Shown: positions 1 to 10,758 of the stretch, piece by piece
Numbering within the stretch: the first letter of the stretch is position 1
Layout of the letters: each line of letters begins with the position of its first letter
Assembly (NCBI GenBank): GCA_949361645.1
Contig: OX442415.1
Span: 20,181,283 to 20,245,282 of the forward strand
From: Spongilla lacustris
Taxonomy: Eukaryota > Porifera > Demospongiae > Spongillida > Spongillidae
Length of the DNA stretch: 64,000 bases
Reading direction: 5' to 3'
The notes under the pieces: generated by a model
Told to the model about the DNA's origin: nothing
What the model saw: only the letters and a program-made list of their open reading frames with translations
Databases searched by the model: none
Made by a program: the position numbers and the translations under genes

Positions 1-760
1 TCTCCAACACGACGTACCCCAGATACTGCACACTTTTGGATAATAGTTGGCACTTGCTTGGCTTTATCTTGAGGCCTGCATCCTTCAATCTTCGAAGTAC
101 TTTGGCAAGGAGCTGCAAGTGTTCCTTAATGGTTTGGCTAAAAACAATAATGTCATCGAGATATACTAAACACGTTTTCCAGCATAATCCTGGCAGTACC
201 AGGCTCATCAGCCTCTGAAAGGTACTGGGGGTGTTGGTCAGTCCAAATAGCATGACCCAAAACTGGTGGAGTCCAAATGGTGTGGTGAATGCAGTCTTGT
301 ACTTGTCAGCAGGATCCAACTCCACCTGCCAAACCACTGGCGAAACCAAAAACTAAGAATAGCTTTGTCCCCACCAGACTGTCCAATGGGTCACCAATTC
401 TGGGGATTGGATGCACATCCTTTTTAGTTACATCATTTACATGACGGAAATCAATGCAAAACCTGTAGACCCGTTCTTTTTCTTTGCAAGCACAATAGGA
501 GATGACCGTGCACCTTCAGCTGGCTCCACAATACCCTGATCCAGCATCCCCCTATCAAATTTTGCACCAATGCTCTTTGATGGAAGGGCAACCTGCGGGC
601 CATCTGGTGAATATGGGTGTGGCATTTCCTGTATCAATTTTGTGACGTAGCACACTTGTACGCCCCAAATCACCATCACCCACAGAAATTACATCTGAAT
701 GCTCTTTTAAGAGAGCCCTTAATCCCTTGCATTCACTTACCATTAGGCCCTGTACCTTTT
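1..760 (-). pseudogene. pol: gypsy reverse transcriptase fragment
   Basis: This is the RNA-dependent DNA polymerase portion of the gypsy polyprotein. Visible blocks, in order on the minus strand: the IDTGNATPI lead-in, the MLDQGIVEPAEGARSSPIVL strand, the AKKKNGSTGFCIDFRHVN block, the FGLHQFWVMLFGLTNTPSTF block and the catalytic YLDD. At least two frame changes are needed to read through, one near 560-600 and one near 330-350. It is a dead copy. The thumb and RNase H parts lie beyond the window start. Confidence 0.8.
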
Positions 761-800
761 TCGAGATTTCCTCTATTGACTTGCAGATGGCTTCTTCTTA

Positions 801-1151
801 TAGACCCCTTGCCATGTCATCCCTGGAAGGATCAAAACATTAGCGGCCATATTGTTTTGGACCAAAATGTGTGCGTTATTTAGAAATTTGTGTATCTACG
901 ACGATGATGATGTAAATCTCACACCATAATTGTACGCCCACAACAACCCATAACCATTTCATTCGGTTCTATGTATATGATTCGTACATAAACCTATGAA
1001 TACAATTGATTTTTCACCAATCTAAGTTGTTGTTATTACATCATTCGTACGTAATGAAAACACAAATTCTAAATAACGCACACATTTTGGGCCAAAATAA
1101 TATGGCCGCTAATGTTTTGATCCTTCCCGGGATGACACAGCAAGGGGTCTA
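801..1151. mobile_element. MITE, 351 bp, TAGACCC termini, TA duplication
   Basis: The left end (from 801, TAGACCCCTTG...) and right end (to 1151) form an imperfect terminal inverted repeat of roughly 90 bp. It includes matching blocks such as GATCAAAACATTAGCGGCC and its complement. A TA dinucleotide flanks both ends (799-800 and 1152-1153). Removing the element rejoins the interrupted gypsy frame, which independently supports the borders. There is no coding capacity. A second element with the same terminal bases is at 21575-21908. Confidence 0.8.
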
Positions 1152-2138
1152 TAGAGCAGCTGGATTTTATCCAGTGATGGCTCCACTAAGCTCACCATGT
1201 TTGACTCTCCCAGCCAAGACAACTCAGCAATTGTTTCCTTATCATACAAGGTTACTGGGACTGCTGTTGGATTTAGCAACTGTACTGGAGTCGGTGACAC
1301 AAGAATGAGCAACCACTCTGTCAAATAAGCCTATATACAGTCAGATACTCTTTTCTCCTGAGCTAGCTCCAGGTCGACTGGAAGCTGGACTTGATGGAAG
1401 GCAAGGAATAACAAGTTGACTCATGAACCATCACATGACATGTAAATGCACATTCACCCAGTAACATGAGTACAGGTTTAGTACAACCTCCTATTGTTAG
1501 GAGCTTGTTCTTCACATTAATGACACAATGACCTATCTCTAAGAAGGCTGTTCCAGTAAACACTCTTGAATCATCTCTTTAACAACAAGCACCTAATGTA
1601 CCCCAATGTATTCTCCCACCTGGAAGGACACTTCTGCCTGCCACAAATGGGAAGATTCTCAGCATTTACTGCCTGTACTGGGCCAGCCGATGGCTATAGA
1701 TTCCTCCTCCCTTGCACCGGTACCGCTTCCTTAATTCCAAACGTTTTCATGTAGCAAATTAAGTAACCGTCGAATCTGTGTCCACTAACATAGGTGTTTT
1801 ACGGCACTCCACCATGCCTTGCACTGTCTAGGTACACACAACTGCTGACGTAAACTTAGCTGACCTTTCCGTTATGGTTTTACCCTTAGTCACCCCTGTT
1901 TCTATAAAAATGTCCAGGTTTTCCGCATCTCCAGCAGATGCTTCTTTTATCTGTTCTGGTCTCTTCACTATTAGCATGCAACTTCACCAGCTGCTGGGAT
2001 AAAGACCTTACCTGCGCGACCAACTCCTAGTCATTGTCTCCACTTGCTTTTTCAGACTCTCCAGCGGTATGCCGATATGACACATCATCCGACACACCAG
2101 CGGTCAGCTTCGTGGCTTGAAGGCTTCGTTGTGACAAT

Positions 2139-2540
2139 TCAACCACCTCTAGCTGGGTAGCCAGTGTGACAGCACTTCAGCTGTATTGTGGAAGAAAGGA
2201 CACCATTAATAAATAGGTTACGTGCCATTTCCACCCTGTCTTTCGATTGCCATGAAGGCAAAGCTCTATCGGCCAACATTCGCAGCCATGTAGCAAACTT
2301 TGACATGTGAATTTTTTGCTGCCATTTAAACTCTATACCTGAAGGGACAAACTGCTTGACCAAGCACTTCTTCACCGCTGTATTATCAATGGGTTTGTCA
2401 CATAGGTTACCCATTTGACTCAAAATACGGAAAGCCTTGTCTTCTAACAACGAGACAAGCTCCTGGCCTTTCTTTTCATCAGGCACATTCGCTTCTATCA
2501 GATACAACTCCACCCACTGTATCCAGAGGGTGCAGTCCAC
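2139..2540 (-). pseudogene. gag: gypsy gag-like fragment
   Basis: A 133-residue open frame opens with LWIQWVELYLIEANVPDEKK and continues with blocks such as KQFVPSGIEFKWQQKIHMSK and FATWLRMLADRALPSW. This alternation of Trp, Leu and charged helices is the usual look of a gypsy capsid segment. It lies at the expected place, just downstream of the primer-binding site on the minus strand. No zinc knuckle was seen, and the region between it and the protease is broken. The identity rests on position and general pattern rather than a diagnostic motif. Confidence 0.6.
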
Positions 2541-2608
2541 TCCTTTTCAAAACCTAGCTGGTGGTCTGACACTAAATCTTGTGGGCCTGTGGTCGCATTT
2601 CAGAATCC

Positions 2609-2626
2609 ATCCCACTTCTGACACCA
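2609..2626 (-). promoter_or_regulatory. primer-binding site, tRNA-Leu type
   Basis: The minus strand reads TGGTGTCAGAAGTGGGAT. This starts with the TGG expected opposite a tRNA CCA end and resembles the complement of animal tRNA-Leu 3' ends. It sits directly beside the inferred inner end of the LTR (minus strand ...TTTACA), so it marks where first-strand synthesis of the gypsy element would begin. The tRNA assignment comes from memory of tRNA-Leu ends. Confidence 0.6.
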
Positions 2627-2627
2627 A

Positions 2628-2914
2628 TGTAAAGGCCAGCTTTAATGTCAAGAAGTGTGCAGCCAGAGTAGATACACAGTACAAATATACTTGCACTCAT
2701 TCAGTATGCATGCGCTATAATTAACTAAGATGTTATTTTTGCTACAGCAGCTACGCTCTCGAAATGGTCTACCCATTCCACCCAGCCACCGGCTCCGCCC
2801 CGTAGGACTCAGGTAGGAGCAAGGGTTTGGTCATTTCTAACTCATATATAGTGCCAACTATGCCAGACTGGGCAGTGTAAGTGGCCAAGATTTATAACAA
2901 TACACGAGGTACAG
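2628..2914 (-). repeat. probable gypsy 5' LTR, outer edge uncertain
   Basis: The sequence beyond the primer-binding site begins TGTAAAGG on the plus strand, which gives the CA end expected of an LTR read on the minus strand. The outer edge was not fixed, and the end given here is only a candidate CA. The matching LTR copy is outside the window. Confidence 0.35.
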
Positions 2915-3063
2915 GACTAACTATACATGTAGATACAAAAATAGGGTGTATATATATGTGTGTGATCACGGGAAGCACAGACTATTAATTCAATCCCATA
3001 TTACCAAGTGCATATTACATCAGGTATTACAATAATAACATCAAAATGTTTAGTTGAATTGTG

Positions 3064-4684
3064 TTACACTCGAGCACTGTCATAGATCAACTGGTTTGCA
3101 ACGTAGGATTCCTCCATTCTTTTTCTTTCACCCATTCCGTAAGCTATATTCTGATCTACTGCAATGTTAGATTGATCACTCTGTGACTTCGAGTGATTTG
3201 TCATGCCATATGTTTCATTTCTAAATGACAAAGTGAAGTTTTTATCAATGCTGCCCTCATTGGAAGGTGTAAAAGGGACATAGCCGGCTGAGCCCTCCAT
3301 TTGCTTACATCTTGACATTCTCCTTACAATAATGATGATGATGACTATGGCAGAAATACCCATGAGAAGTGCTGCCAAAAGTCCAGTCGTTAGTCCAATT
3401 TGAAGGGCAATCTTCACCTGAAAACCCTGTGGACTATGGATTAGAGAGTAATTTCTGTTGCATGCATGTTACATGATTTATATGCGTACGTTGGATCGAT
3501 AGAAGCAGAAGGTGTGGTTGTTAAGTTGCTGCTTGTATAGGCACATGTAAGGGTGAAGGAAAAAAAGTGTACGATAGCCCAGCAGTACATCACACATTTG
3601 GTATACTTGAAATGTAACTGATGTGCTATCACGCACATCACTCTAACCTGGCATAGTCGTTAAATGTAACTGAGAAAGCCTGTGGAAATTTTTTGAGAGC
3701 ACAAATCGGGAACAGTTAAAAATGCATGAAATTCTTTCAAAAGAGGTTGCATATCCATAACTAAGTAATGTGCAAATTACTAGTTACACTACAGGCAGAC
3801 TGCTTCTAAATGTAACACAATGTTGCTTACATAGTGTAGAATTGGTGACTCAACTAGAGTACTTGCACGGTTAGTAGTAGCATTCTGATCATTGTAGAAC
3901 CATACTGTTGTTTGTCTGGAAAAGTGAGTAATGATTATGTGTGTTGTAGCTGGTGTATGGTGGCACCACATATATTACTATCGAATTGTACCAGCGCTAT
4001 ACAATGTATTACCTACAGAAGATAACATTTGTTGCCTTAACTTTCTTAACATTACAAATCAATTACAAAACAATAATATTACCCTCAACAGTAACTGACA
4101 AGAGTAAGGTAATGTATATTCATGACCCTGTACAAGTGTACAATGTTCATGTATTTGAATACCAGTAGAATATTATATACACTACCAGTATCTTCATTCT
4201 TTTAATATTTAGTCATGCAATTTGAATGATTTAGAAATATAAATTTTTAATGGTGTCGATTTAAATGGTACATCAAAACATTTGCACAACTGATTTGCCC
4301 ATAGTTTTCAACCAATATTTGTTTACCTCTTTTCTGTTCCATTTGAATAAACGATTGAAAAGTTCTGGGGATTAATGCTGTACACACTCCAATTGGCCCT
4401 CATCCCACAGTTATATTGATATGAAAAGTAGTTTTGGCAAATCTAAAAGTGCAAGAAGTGAATTGCAATGTACTGACCATTTTGACTTTTAACAATTAAG
4501 CAATTCAATGAAACTAATAAATGTGATTTGAAAACTAATGATTTTAGATGAAGATAAATATGACCTCTGTCTTAAAAAATAAAGTAGTGTACTTACTGCA
4601 GCATTTGAACCACCCTGACATGCTATAGGTTTACAGGGACTGAAGGAGTAGTTTAGGTCTGGCCTGATATCAAATATAGAGTAC
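3064..4684 (-). CDS. MRH-like single-pass membrane receptor, 3' exons
   Basis: Six exons with consistent phases read on the minus strand: 4684-4597, 4442-4327, 3915-3831, 3679-3648, 3531-3490 and 3433-3064 (stop). The ectodomain contains YSIFDIRPDLNYSFSPCKPI, then a CQGG..AAICQ block, an NCGM turn and a VYSNGTEKR strand. This is the Cys/Gln pattern of mannose-6-phosphate-receptor-homology (MRH) lectin-like domains used in endosome-lysosome sorting. A Ser/Thr-rich stalk follows, then a transmembrane segment (LLAALLMGISAIVIIIII) with basic residues on the cytoplasmic side. The tail of about 80 residues carries GYVPF (a YxxPhi-type sorting signal), TYGM, AYGM and YDSARV. The 5' exons and signal peptide were not found. 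The final Cys residues of a classical MRH fold were not seen either, so sugar binding is uncertain. Confidence 0.6.
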
Positions 4685-4699
4685 CTGAGAAAGTAAAAG

Positions 4700-5950
4700 T
4701 GTCAGAATTCTGTTAAATCAGACAATGTATGGTTAAATCCTCAACGTACCGTCTTTAGTTCATGAATAATGGCATGCATGTATCTGCAAAAATATATTTG
4801 AAAGTATGTTGTTGGATATTTGCATTCATAACCGCCATAGTATACTGCTTTTGACTTTAGTCTCAATACAATCATTATGTTATGTCTGTGTACATACTCA
4901 CACTAACAATAAGCTTTTGTGCCTATAGAAAATCAAGTTGCAGATGCCTGGTGAGGATTGCATTTGTGCTTAATCTCACAAGACCACGCGTACATGTGAA
5001 AATTTATGAACCCCATAAATGCCATGTGGATTTGTTCTTCCCCCAAGTCACAGCAAGGCTTGCAGCTTATTTTGAAATGTCCATACATTCTCTACCTCAA
5101 GCGTCGTAATTTTCAACAAGCACAGGAACATGCACACTCATACCTGTTGTCACTTATATGTTATTATATACCAGTATACACAATTCAAATGCATGATGTG
5201 CCCCAAATCAATGTTACAGTCTGTAGTATGTTTTTCAGTTTAGAAATTTATGATTGGGAGCAGCCAGAAAGAGGAGAAAAGTAACCATGAACAACATTTA
5301 TGTGTGAGACATCCACACTTCACAGCTGAGAAGATTACACTGAGCATAATTGCCAAGTCTCATCTTGCTTACTGTTTAACCAATGCAGCCAACACAGTGC
5401 GTGCATGGATTCCGAGAAGATTATAGCCAAACCTATATATATATATATAGGCTCATGTTCAGATCGGCTAAACGTTGTTTGCATGGTTGCTTGTACTTAT
5501 CAGACTGAGTCTAGGTCAACAAAATCATAATCTTTTTAATCGGGTTACAAATAGCTTTCTATTAGCTTTAGTTCCACCACCATTCCTTGCTAGACCCGAA
5601 AAGCCTGTTCACATAATTCGCGGAGACAAAATTATTGTTATCTGCCAAACCATAGTTTCACTCTAATATGTATGGCCAAACACAATATTAATGCCTCCAT
5701 GTCCAGATAGGAGTTCTCAGTATTGTAGATCTACATGTACATGGGTTTTATTGTAGTGCAGCTTTAGAGATGCAAATCGCTTCATCAGTGCTGATGGTGC
5801 ACATACCAGTCAGCACACAGATCTAGGTATAGATTCCTTACATGTGATGTCAAAAACAACATGAAAAGTAATTTCAGTTAATGAAATTCACACATATGAG
5901 GCTAATTCAATTCATTTCAATGTTGTCCGACTCCGCCATCATGCATGGTG
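4700..5950. other. no supported gene
   Basis: AT-rich sequence with a short TA run near 5433-5452. It may contain unrecognised 5' exons of the MRH-like gene, but no exon with clean phases could be fixed. Confidence 0.5.
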
Positions 5951-5951
5951 C

Positions 5952-6161
5952 TCAAGGTACTATAGATCGGTATGGGCAAATTTTAAATATATGCGCGTTT
6001 TGGTCTCGTAATAATGCCTCATTAAAAACGTCCAATCTGTGCTGAATCAAGCTTACAAACTCGCGTCCAGCATGTAGCAATGACAGGGCATCAGTTGTTT
6101 CTTTAGTAGCATGTAGAACTGACAGGTTATAAATAACTCTGCGTAATGAAGGAACAGCCAT
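5952..6161 (-). CDS. possible first exon of an unrecognised gene
   Basis: A 69-codon minus-strand frame starts at an ATG at 6161 with MAVPSLRRVIYNLSVLHATK and continues through DALSLLHAGREFVSLIQHRL. The composition is strongly protein-like: amphipathic, helix-forming, with no low-complexity bias. This differs from most short frames nearby. Splice donors after the coding part are weak (a GTACCT near 5955), and no second exon was identified. I do not recognise the family. It could be a short conserved coiled-coil protein or chance. Confidence 0.3.
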   Translation of the reverse strand: MAVPSLRRVIYNLSVLHATKETTDALSLLHAGREFVSLIQHRLDVFNEALLRDQNAHIFKICPYRSIVP

Positions 6162-6169
6162 TTTTAGTA

Positions 6170-9160
6170 ATACCTCACCTTATTTACACCAAACGCACAT
6201 GTAAACGCGCGTAGGTTGTTGAGAAAATCGCGTACGCGGGTCCGTCATTGTATGAGCACGGCTGTATGCGGCTGGAAACTAGGTTTTACAATTAGAACAT
6301 ATGGTATGTATGTCCATAAGAACACCTCATTACTGAGTACCCGTGTTTCGAAGCTCGTAACACCTCAGTAAAACTAGCAAATCAAAATATGAAAAAGGAT
6401 TCAAACACCACACTCATTTTTATGTTTTCAAGACTTTACATACACACTCCACGTCATACGGCAATGGTATGCGCAAGGTGTTTACAGAACGCCATGCGGC
6501 AATTATTTTGGAGGGGTGGGTACTAAATTCAGTACAGTGGACTTCGTGCACTAATCCAGAAGGTAAGCTTACAACAACGATGAGTAAGAGAGATATTCAT
6601 GATCATATCGCGATATAGAATTACCGATTTCCAGGAAATTTAAGTTAATAAGCACTGCCAATAAGTAAGCCATTAGCCACAACTTCACAACTGTTATGAC
6701 TATAGCATCTCATGCAAGGCTTCTGGCTTGGAGAAAACATGCAGCACGGACAACATGCATGCTTTCAGTGAAGTATTGAACTTCCCATAATGATATAATT
6801 GCTAAATTCACAACTAATACTTGTCTGAACTACTAAAGCACGGCGATTACTTTGTAGTTGTGTGTACCATTTATATACAGAGAACAGCCTAGGGAACGCG
6901 GAGAGCTCTCGCCTAATCTCATTAGATTCTCTTCGACTCTCACTCGCGCTCTTACCCTAGCTCGCCTCGCTTCCTCACCTAGACTCTTTCGCACACTCTC
7001 GGGCAGCTCTCCCGCTATCGCATCCCCCTCCTCCCCCTTCTCTCCTAGTCCATACTCACGGGTAAGGAAGTATCCGACTGATGTCCAATTGGAAGTTTTT
7101 TCCTCGACATTTACAGCCTGGAAAGTAAGCGTCGGGAGTACAAAGAAGTGTGCCCGTTGCCGTTTGGTAAGTATTTGCAGTCACCAGAAACAAAAATATG
7201 TATGTTGCCTCTAAAACAGCCATTACATGTACTTCTCGTTTGATGAGCCTTGGTGGTTTACAACTTAACACCGGAAATGATCAGTAGTACAGGTCTGCAT
7301 CATTCTGTATGACGATATGGTGGCTGATTGGATAAATTTATTAGCCAATAATAGCACTAGCCACTAGGCCAAAGAAGGTAAAGGGGTCCTATGCAGCGTG
7401 ATTTTTATGTGATGTTATTTCGTAATAAATTAACCAGCTGCATGGAAACAATATCAGGACCCTCCCTCCAGTGGTTGAATCGGCCGATTCGGGCCGACGG
7501 CACCCCCCCCCCCCCCCTTCCCACATGTATTGGTACGTGTACATACATACGTTGTGTCTTATGATTGGTCCTCTGTGCATTGAAATAGTGGTTACGGTTA
7601 CATGTAGTTGTTGGAAAGGACACAGTGCTCGATTTGCAACAGCATTATGTGTGTCCTCAAATTAAGTACATGTTTGTTGCTCCTTGCAACTGGTCCTCTG
7701 CCACGTTCCCATATGATGGTGCATGCTTCGAATTCACCTATGTGTTTAACTTTTTAAAAATGTCGTCAATTCGCTTGGAGCTTGTACATGTACCCCCTAA
7801 GGATGAGTTTACATAAGCAAAATTGATTAGGCCATGCATATCAAGATAAGATAAACAGGCAGGTGTTGTGTATAACTTACAAGGTCTCTTTTGGCACAAC
7901 ACTATCTCTTTTGTAGCTGGATGTAGCATACCATACATTTACATGTATACATACCTTTATCTCACACTTTTACATTTGTGACCAACTGTGTACTTATGTG
8001 TCTGAATGTGCTATCAAAGACGAATCGTCATCTAGCAACAACTAGAACGAACTGTGACTAAGGTTGTGTTTATGATGGTTTGTTTATGCACATGATCACT
8101 TTCTGTCAGAAATGTTGTGGTCCCTCTTTGTGTATGGCTGCTGTTATTAAGTTACTTTCAAAATCGTAGGTTGTACCGGGTATTAAATATAGTATATACA
8201 TTACGACAATTATGAAATTACACATCCTAACCTGAATTTACATAGTGCGGCACAATTTTTCCGTGCTAGTGCGGTACCGTACCACAGTTTGGCACGGTAC
8301 GGTTCGGTTAAAGTCTAGTACATAAAATGATATAAAACCATGCAATTAAGCCATCGACATGCAGATCGAGTGTGTGTGCAGATCCACACTGGAATGCATG
8401 CATAGTTTCGTATAAAGCACATGCAATGTATATACTATAAAATGGTGTGAGGTACTACATGCATTATATTGCGCGATTGATATGATTATTGTACATAGAT
8501 GTTGAGTGCGTACATAATAACCACACCTGGGCGCGGAATTGATTAGAATTAAGTCTTGAGAGTTACAAGGTAACGAAATACGTCTTCTCAAGTTTAAATA
8601 AAGAAGTCGATCGAAGATCAACTAATAAAAGATTCGAATACCGTAGAAACCCTATTACAACCCCCCCCTCCCTCCGCCCCCAACGCGCGAGAGTTTGAAA
8701 AAAAATGGGTACTTTTTAAAATCACCGTATCTCAGTAACCATTTACGCTAGCGCTTACCTTTTTCAAACTTTTGTAGGAATACCATTTCTTTTCTAGAAA
8801 ACGTCCCTGTTTGGCATCGCATTGACAGGAAATACTTTTGACAAGGTCAGATAACTTACCTGGTTCGGGACAGCCATATCTTTTGAACCGCTCGTATCCA
8901 ACCGCGGAAATTCAGTGTACAATAAGTAAAACCATTCTTAAACACAGGTAACGTGTTATTTGCAGCGGTTACCTTACACTTTGCGGTGGAAAACATCGTC
9001 AAAAGGGAGACCCCTTCTGTCCGCCATTTTGAAGTAATGGACATATACTCATAGGCCCGAGTCCGATCCATGTCTAGTGCTCATACTAAGTGGAATAGAG
9101 TTGGAATCGATTTCGCGAAGTTCATATGATTTTCGTGCATGCAGCAATGTTATGATCCAT
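6170..9160. other. intergenic, no supported gene
   Basis: Holds a pyrimidine-rich Ser/Leu-coding stretch near 6900-7060, a poly-C run near 7503-7519 and a C-rich run near 8661-8680. Short GTACC-type repeats lie near 8240-8310. Frames here look like chance, and none has motif support. Confidence 0.5.
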
Positions 9161-9164
9161 GACT

Positions 9165-9263
9165 GATCTTATACATGTGAACGGGTGCAGCCATTAAAAT
9201 TATATTGGTTACGTAACAAAGGTCAGACGACGTACTGGCTGCACCGTTCACATGTATAAGGTC
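9165..9263. repeat. short foldback element, about 100 bp
   Basis: Arms of about 28 bp, CTTATACATGTGAACGG... at the left and its near-perfect complement at the right, are separated by about 43 bp. This fits a small hairpin MITE. No clear target duplication was found. Confidence 0.6.
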
Positions 9264-9289
9264 AGACAATTGTTTTAGATCGCTAAAAA

Positions 9290-9475
9290 TGCACCCTCCC
9301 CTTCCATCACCAATCTAATCGGGGGGCGGACCATCTGTGGCAGAGGGAGACCATCTATGGCAACATGGATGGTCCTAGGGGGACCGTTCGCAGCTCCACG
9401 GATGGTCCGGGGGGACCATCTGCAGTTGCCATGGATGGTCCGGGGGACCAATTATTGGGGGGACCATCCGTTGTG
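9290..9475. repeat. palindromic GGACCAT repeat cluster
   Basis: Several alternating units of ATGGTCC and GGACCAT are separated by G-runs, giving a string of short inverted repeats in a GC-rich island. The architecture resembles, but does not match, the CCTAGGCA/TGTCC palindromes at 31.6 and 33.2 kb. Confidence 0.65.
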
Positions 9476-10391
9476 CGACAGTAATCACATATACAAGAAC
9501 TAAACTAGTCGATCAAGCGTTGCCAAAGCGAAGCGAGATTTTGGGGCGAATTACCGTGGCAACGTGCAGCACTTTCAAGCGACGAACGATACGTTATGAG
9601 AACGCTCAACGAGTGGAGCGTGGCGTAGTACTATACCAGAGATAATATATAAATCATCTCTGGCTATACATGTATAGTGTGAAGAAAATAACTCATATTG
9701 CTATCAAGATATACATGTATATATAGCTTAAAACCACGCTTCAAACACAAAAATGCCTTCCGCGCCAGTCAAATCATTGTACCATCATGGTTGATGAACT
9801 TGGCTTCAAAGTGATATTATATTAGTTGTACATCACCATCTCTGGCCCATGCGAGGCATTCTGCATGGTGTGCATGCTACATGCACAACGCCGCCCCTGC
9901 CATGAACTTTTAAAAACATTATCTTATATCCTGTATCTTAATTTACAAGTCCACACAAATCCTGTTATAAACATTCCATCTAGTGGGACTTCTTGTCATC
10001 GCCTGAACAATGGGGTCCATACTCCGCTCCGAGGAGATGGTGTTGCTGCAGCTATTGCTGCAGTCCGACTCCGCGTACGCTTGCGTACGAGAGATGGGAG
10101 AAGTGATAAGTACATATGTGTACATACCGGCGTGCATGTACCGTGTATAGAGTACGTGTACAAGGCCCACCAAAAAATTAGCTGGTGTTTAAACGAGACC
10201 GGGTATTGTCGTAATCATTATAAACGCACGTACCAGTTTCTACATTTCTGGAAAGAAATGGCGCTCTATCAGAATTTTAATTATACGCTCGTTTAAACAC
10301 GAGCCATGCATAATTTTTTTTTTGTGCATAGGAGGGCGCTTAGTACACGTTCTATATACGGTACACTTAAGAGCGTACATGCATATACACT

Positions 10392-10635
10392 CAGGCGCTG
10401 ATCTACGTAGGGGCGTACTCGGCGCACGCCCCCCCCCCCCCCCGTTCGACCTATTGTTACGATCGATAATTTTATAACGTGAATAGAAAGTGTCTCCAAG
10501 GTATACAGGAGAAGCAAAAAATAGGTTCTAAACTGCAGGAAATTGGTTGGCGGCCGGGGCGCAGTGCTCCCCCAGAACCCCTGGTCCTCATTGCACGCCC
10601 CCTCCTTCGTTCGCAAATTCCTAGATCCGCCACTG
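10392..10635. repeat. possible small hAT-like nonautonomous element
   Basis: The ends read CAGGCGCTGATCTACG at the left and, as complement, CAGTGGCGGATCTAGG at the right. They enclose a C-run and about 245 bp without coding sequence. CAGTGGCGGATC-type ends occur in hAT-like elements, but no 8-bp duplication was found. It lies in intron 1 of the V-ATPase gene. Confidence 0.35.
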
Positions 10636-10737
10636 TGTGACACTGACACGACACACATGCATTTTATATTGGCATACCCATACATCTGACCTGTGCCGCC
10701 AATCAATAGCATGCACGTTTCGTTTCTCATATCTCAG

Positions 10738-10758
10738 GGTAAAGTCGAATTCAAAGAC
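10738..10758 (+). CDS. ATP6V0A: 21-nt microexon of V-ATPase subunit a
   Basis: Encodes only GKVEFKD between a CAG acceptor (10735-10737) and a GTAAGT donor (10759). It supplies the conserved joint between exon 1 (...REMGE) and exon 3 (LNGNV...). In other animals the same peptide reads like LGLVQFRDLN. Confidence 0.7.

Larger units (their letters stand above)
1..2627 (-). mobile_element. Ty3/gypsy LTR retrotransposon, decayed, internal region
   Basis: Read on the minus strand, the order is primer-binding site, gag-like frame, protease-linker region, then reverse transcriptase, which the window edge cuts off. The polymerase signature VYLDDIIVFSQ is encoded near 140-170. The upstream linker LLKEHSDVISVGDGDLGRT is encoded near 640-730 and is typical of gypsy elements just before the RT. 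Frames are broken by stops and frameshifts throughout, so this copy cannot make a working polyprotein. A MITE (801-1151) splits the linker: sequence on its two sides rejoins as one gypsy reading. No RNase H or integrase is in view because the element runs off the left edge. Family assignment is confident. The clade within Ty3/gypsy is not determined. Confidence 0.85.

Noticed and set aside
801..1151. Coding frames crossing the 0.8-1.15 kb region
   Set aside because: They arise from the MITE inserted in the gypsy linker. Excising the MITE rejoins the true frame.
4741..4790. A 34-nt exon just upstream of the MRH-like exons
   Set aside because: The donor is good, but the phase needed to join the next exon runs into a TAA.
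5475..5666. Plus-strand frame with a signal-peptide-like start
   Set aside because: It is only 63 codons, with no continuation exon and no match to the minus-strand receptor gene beside it.
6858..7214. 118-residue Ser/Pro/Leu-rich plus-strand frame
   Set aside because: Pyrimidine-rich sequence explains the composition. There is no motif, and no splice partner was found.
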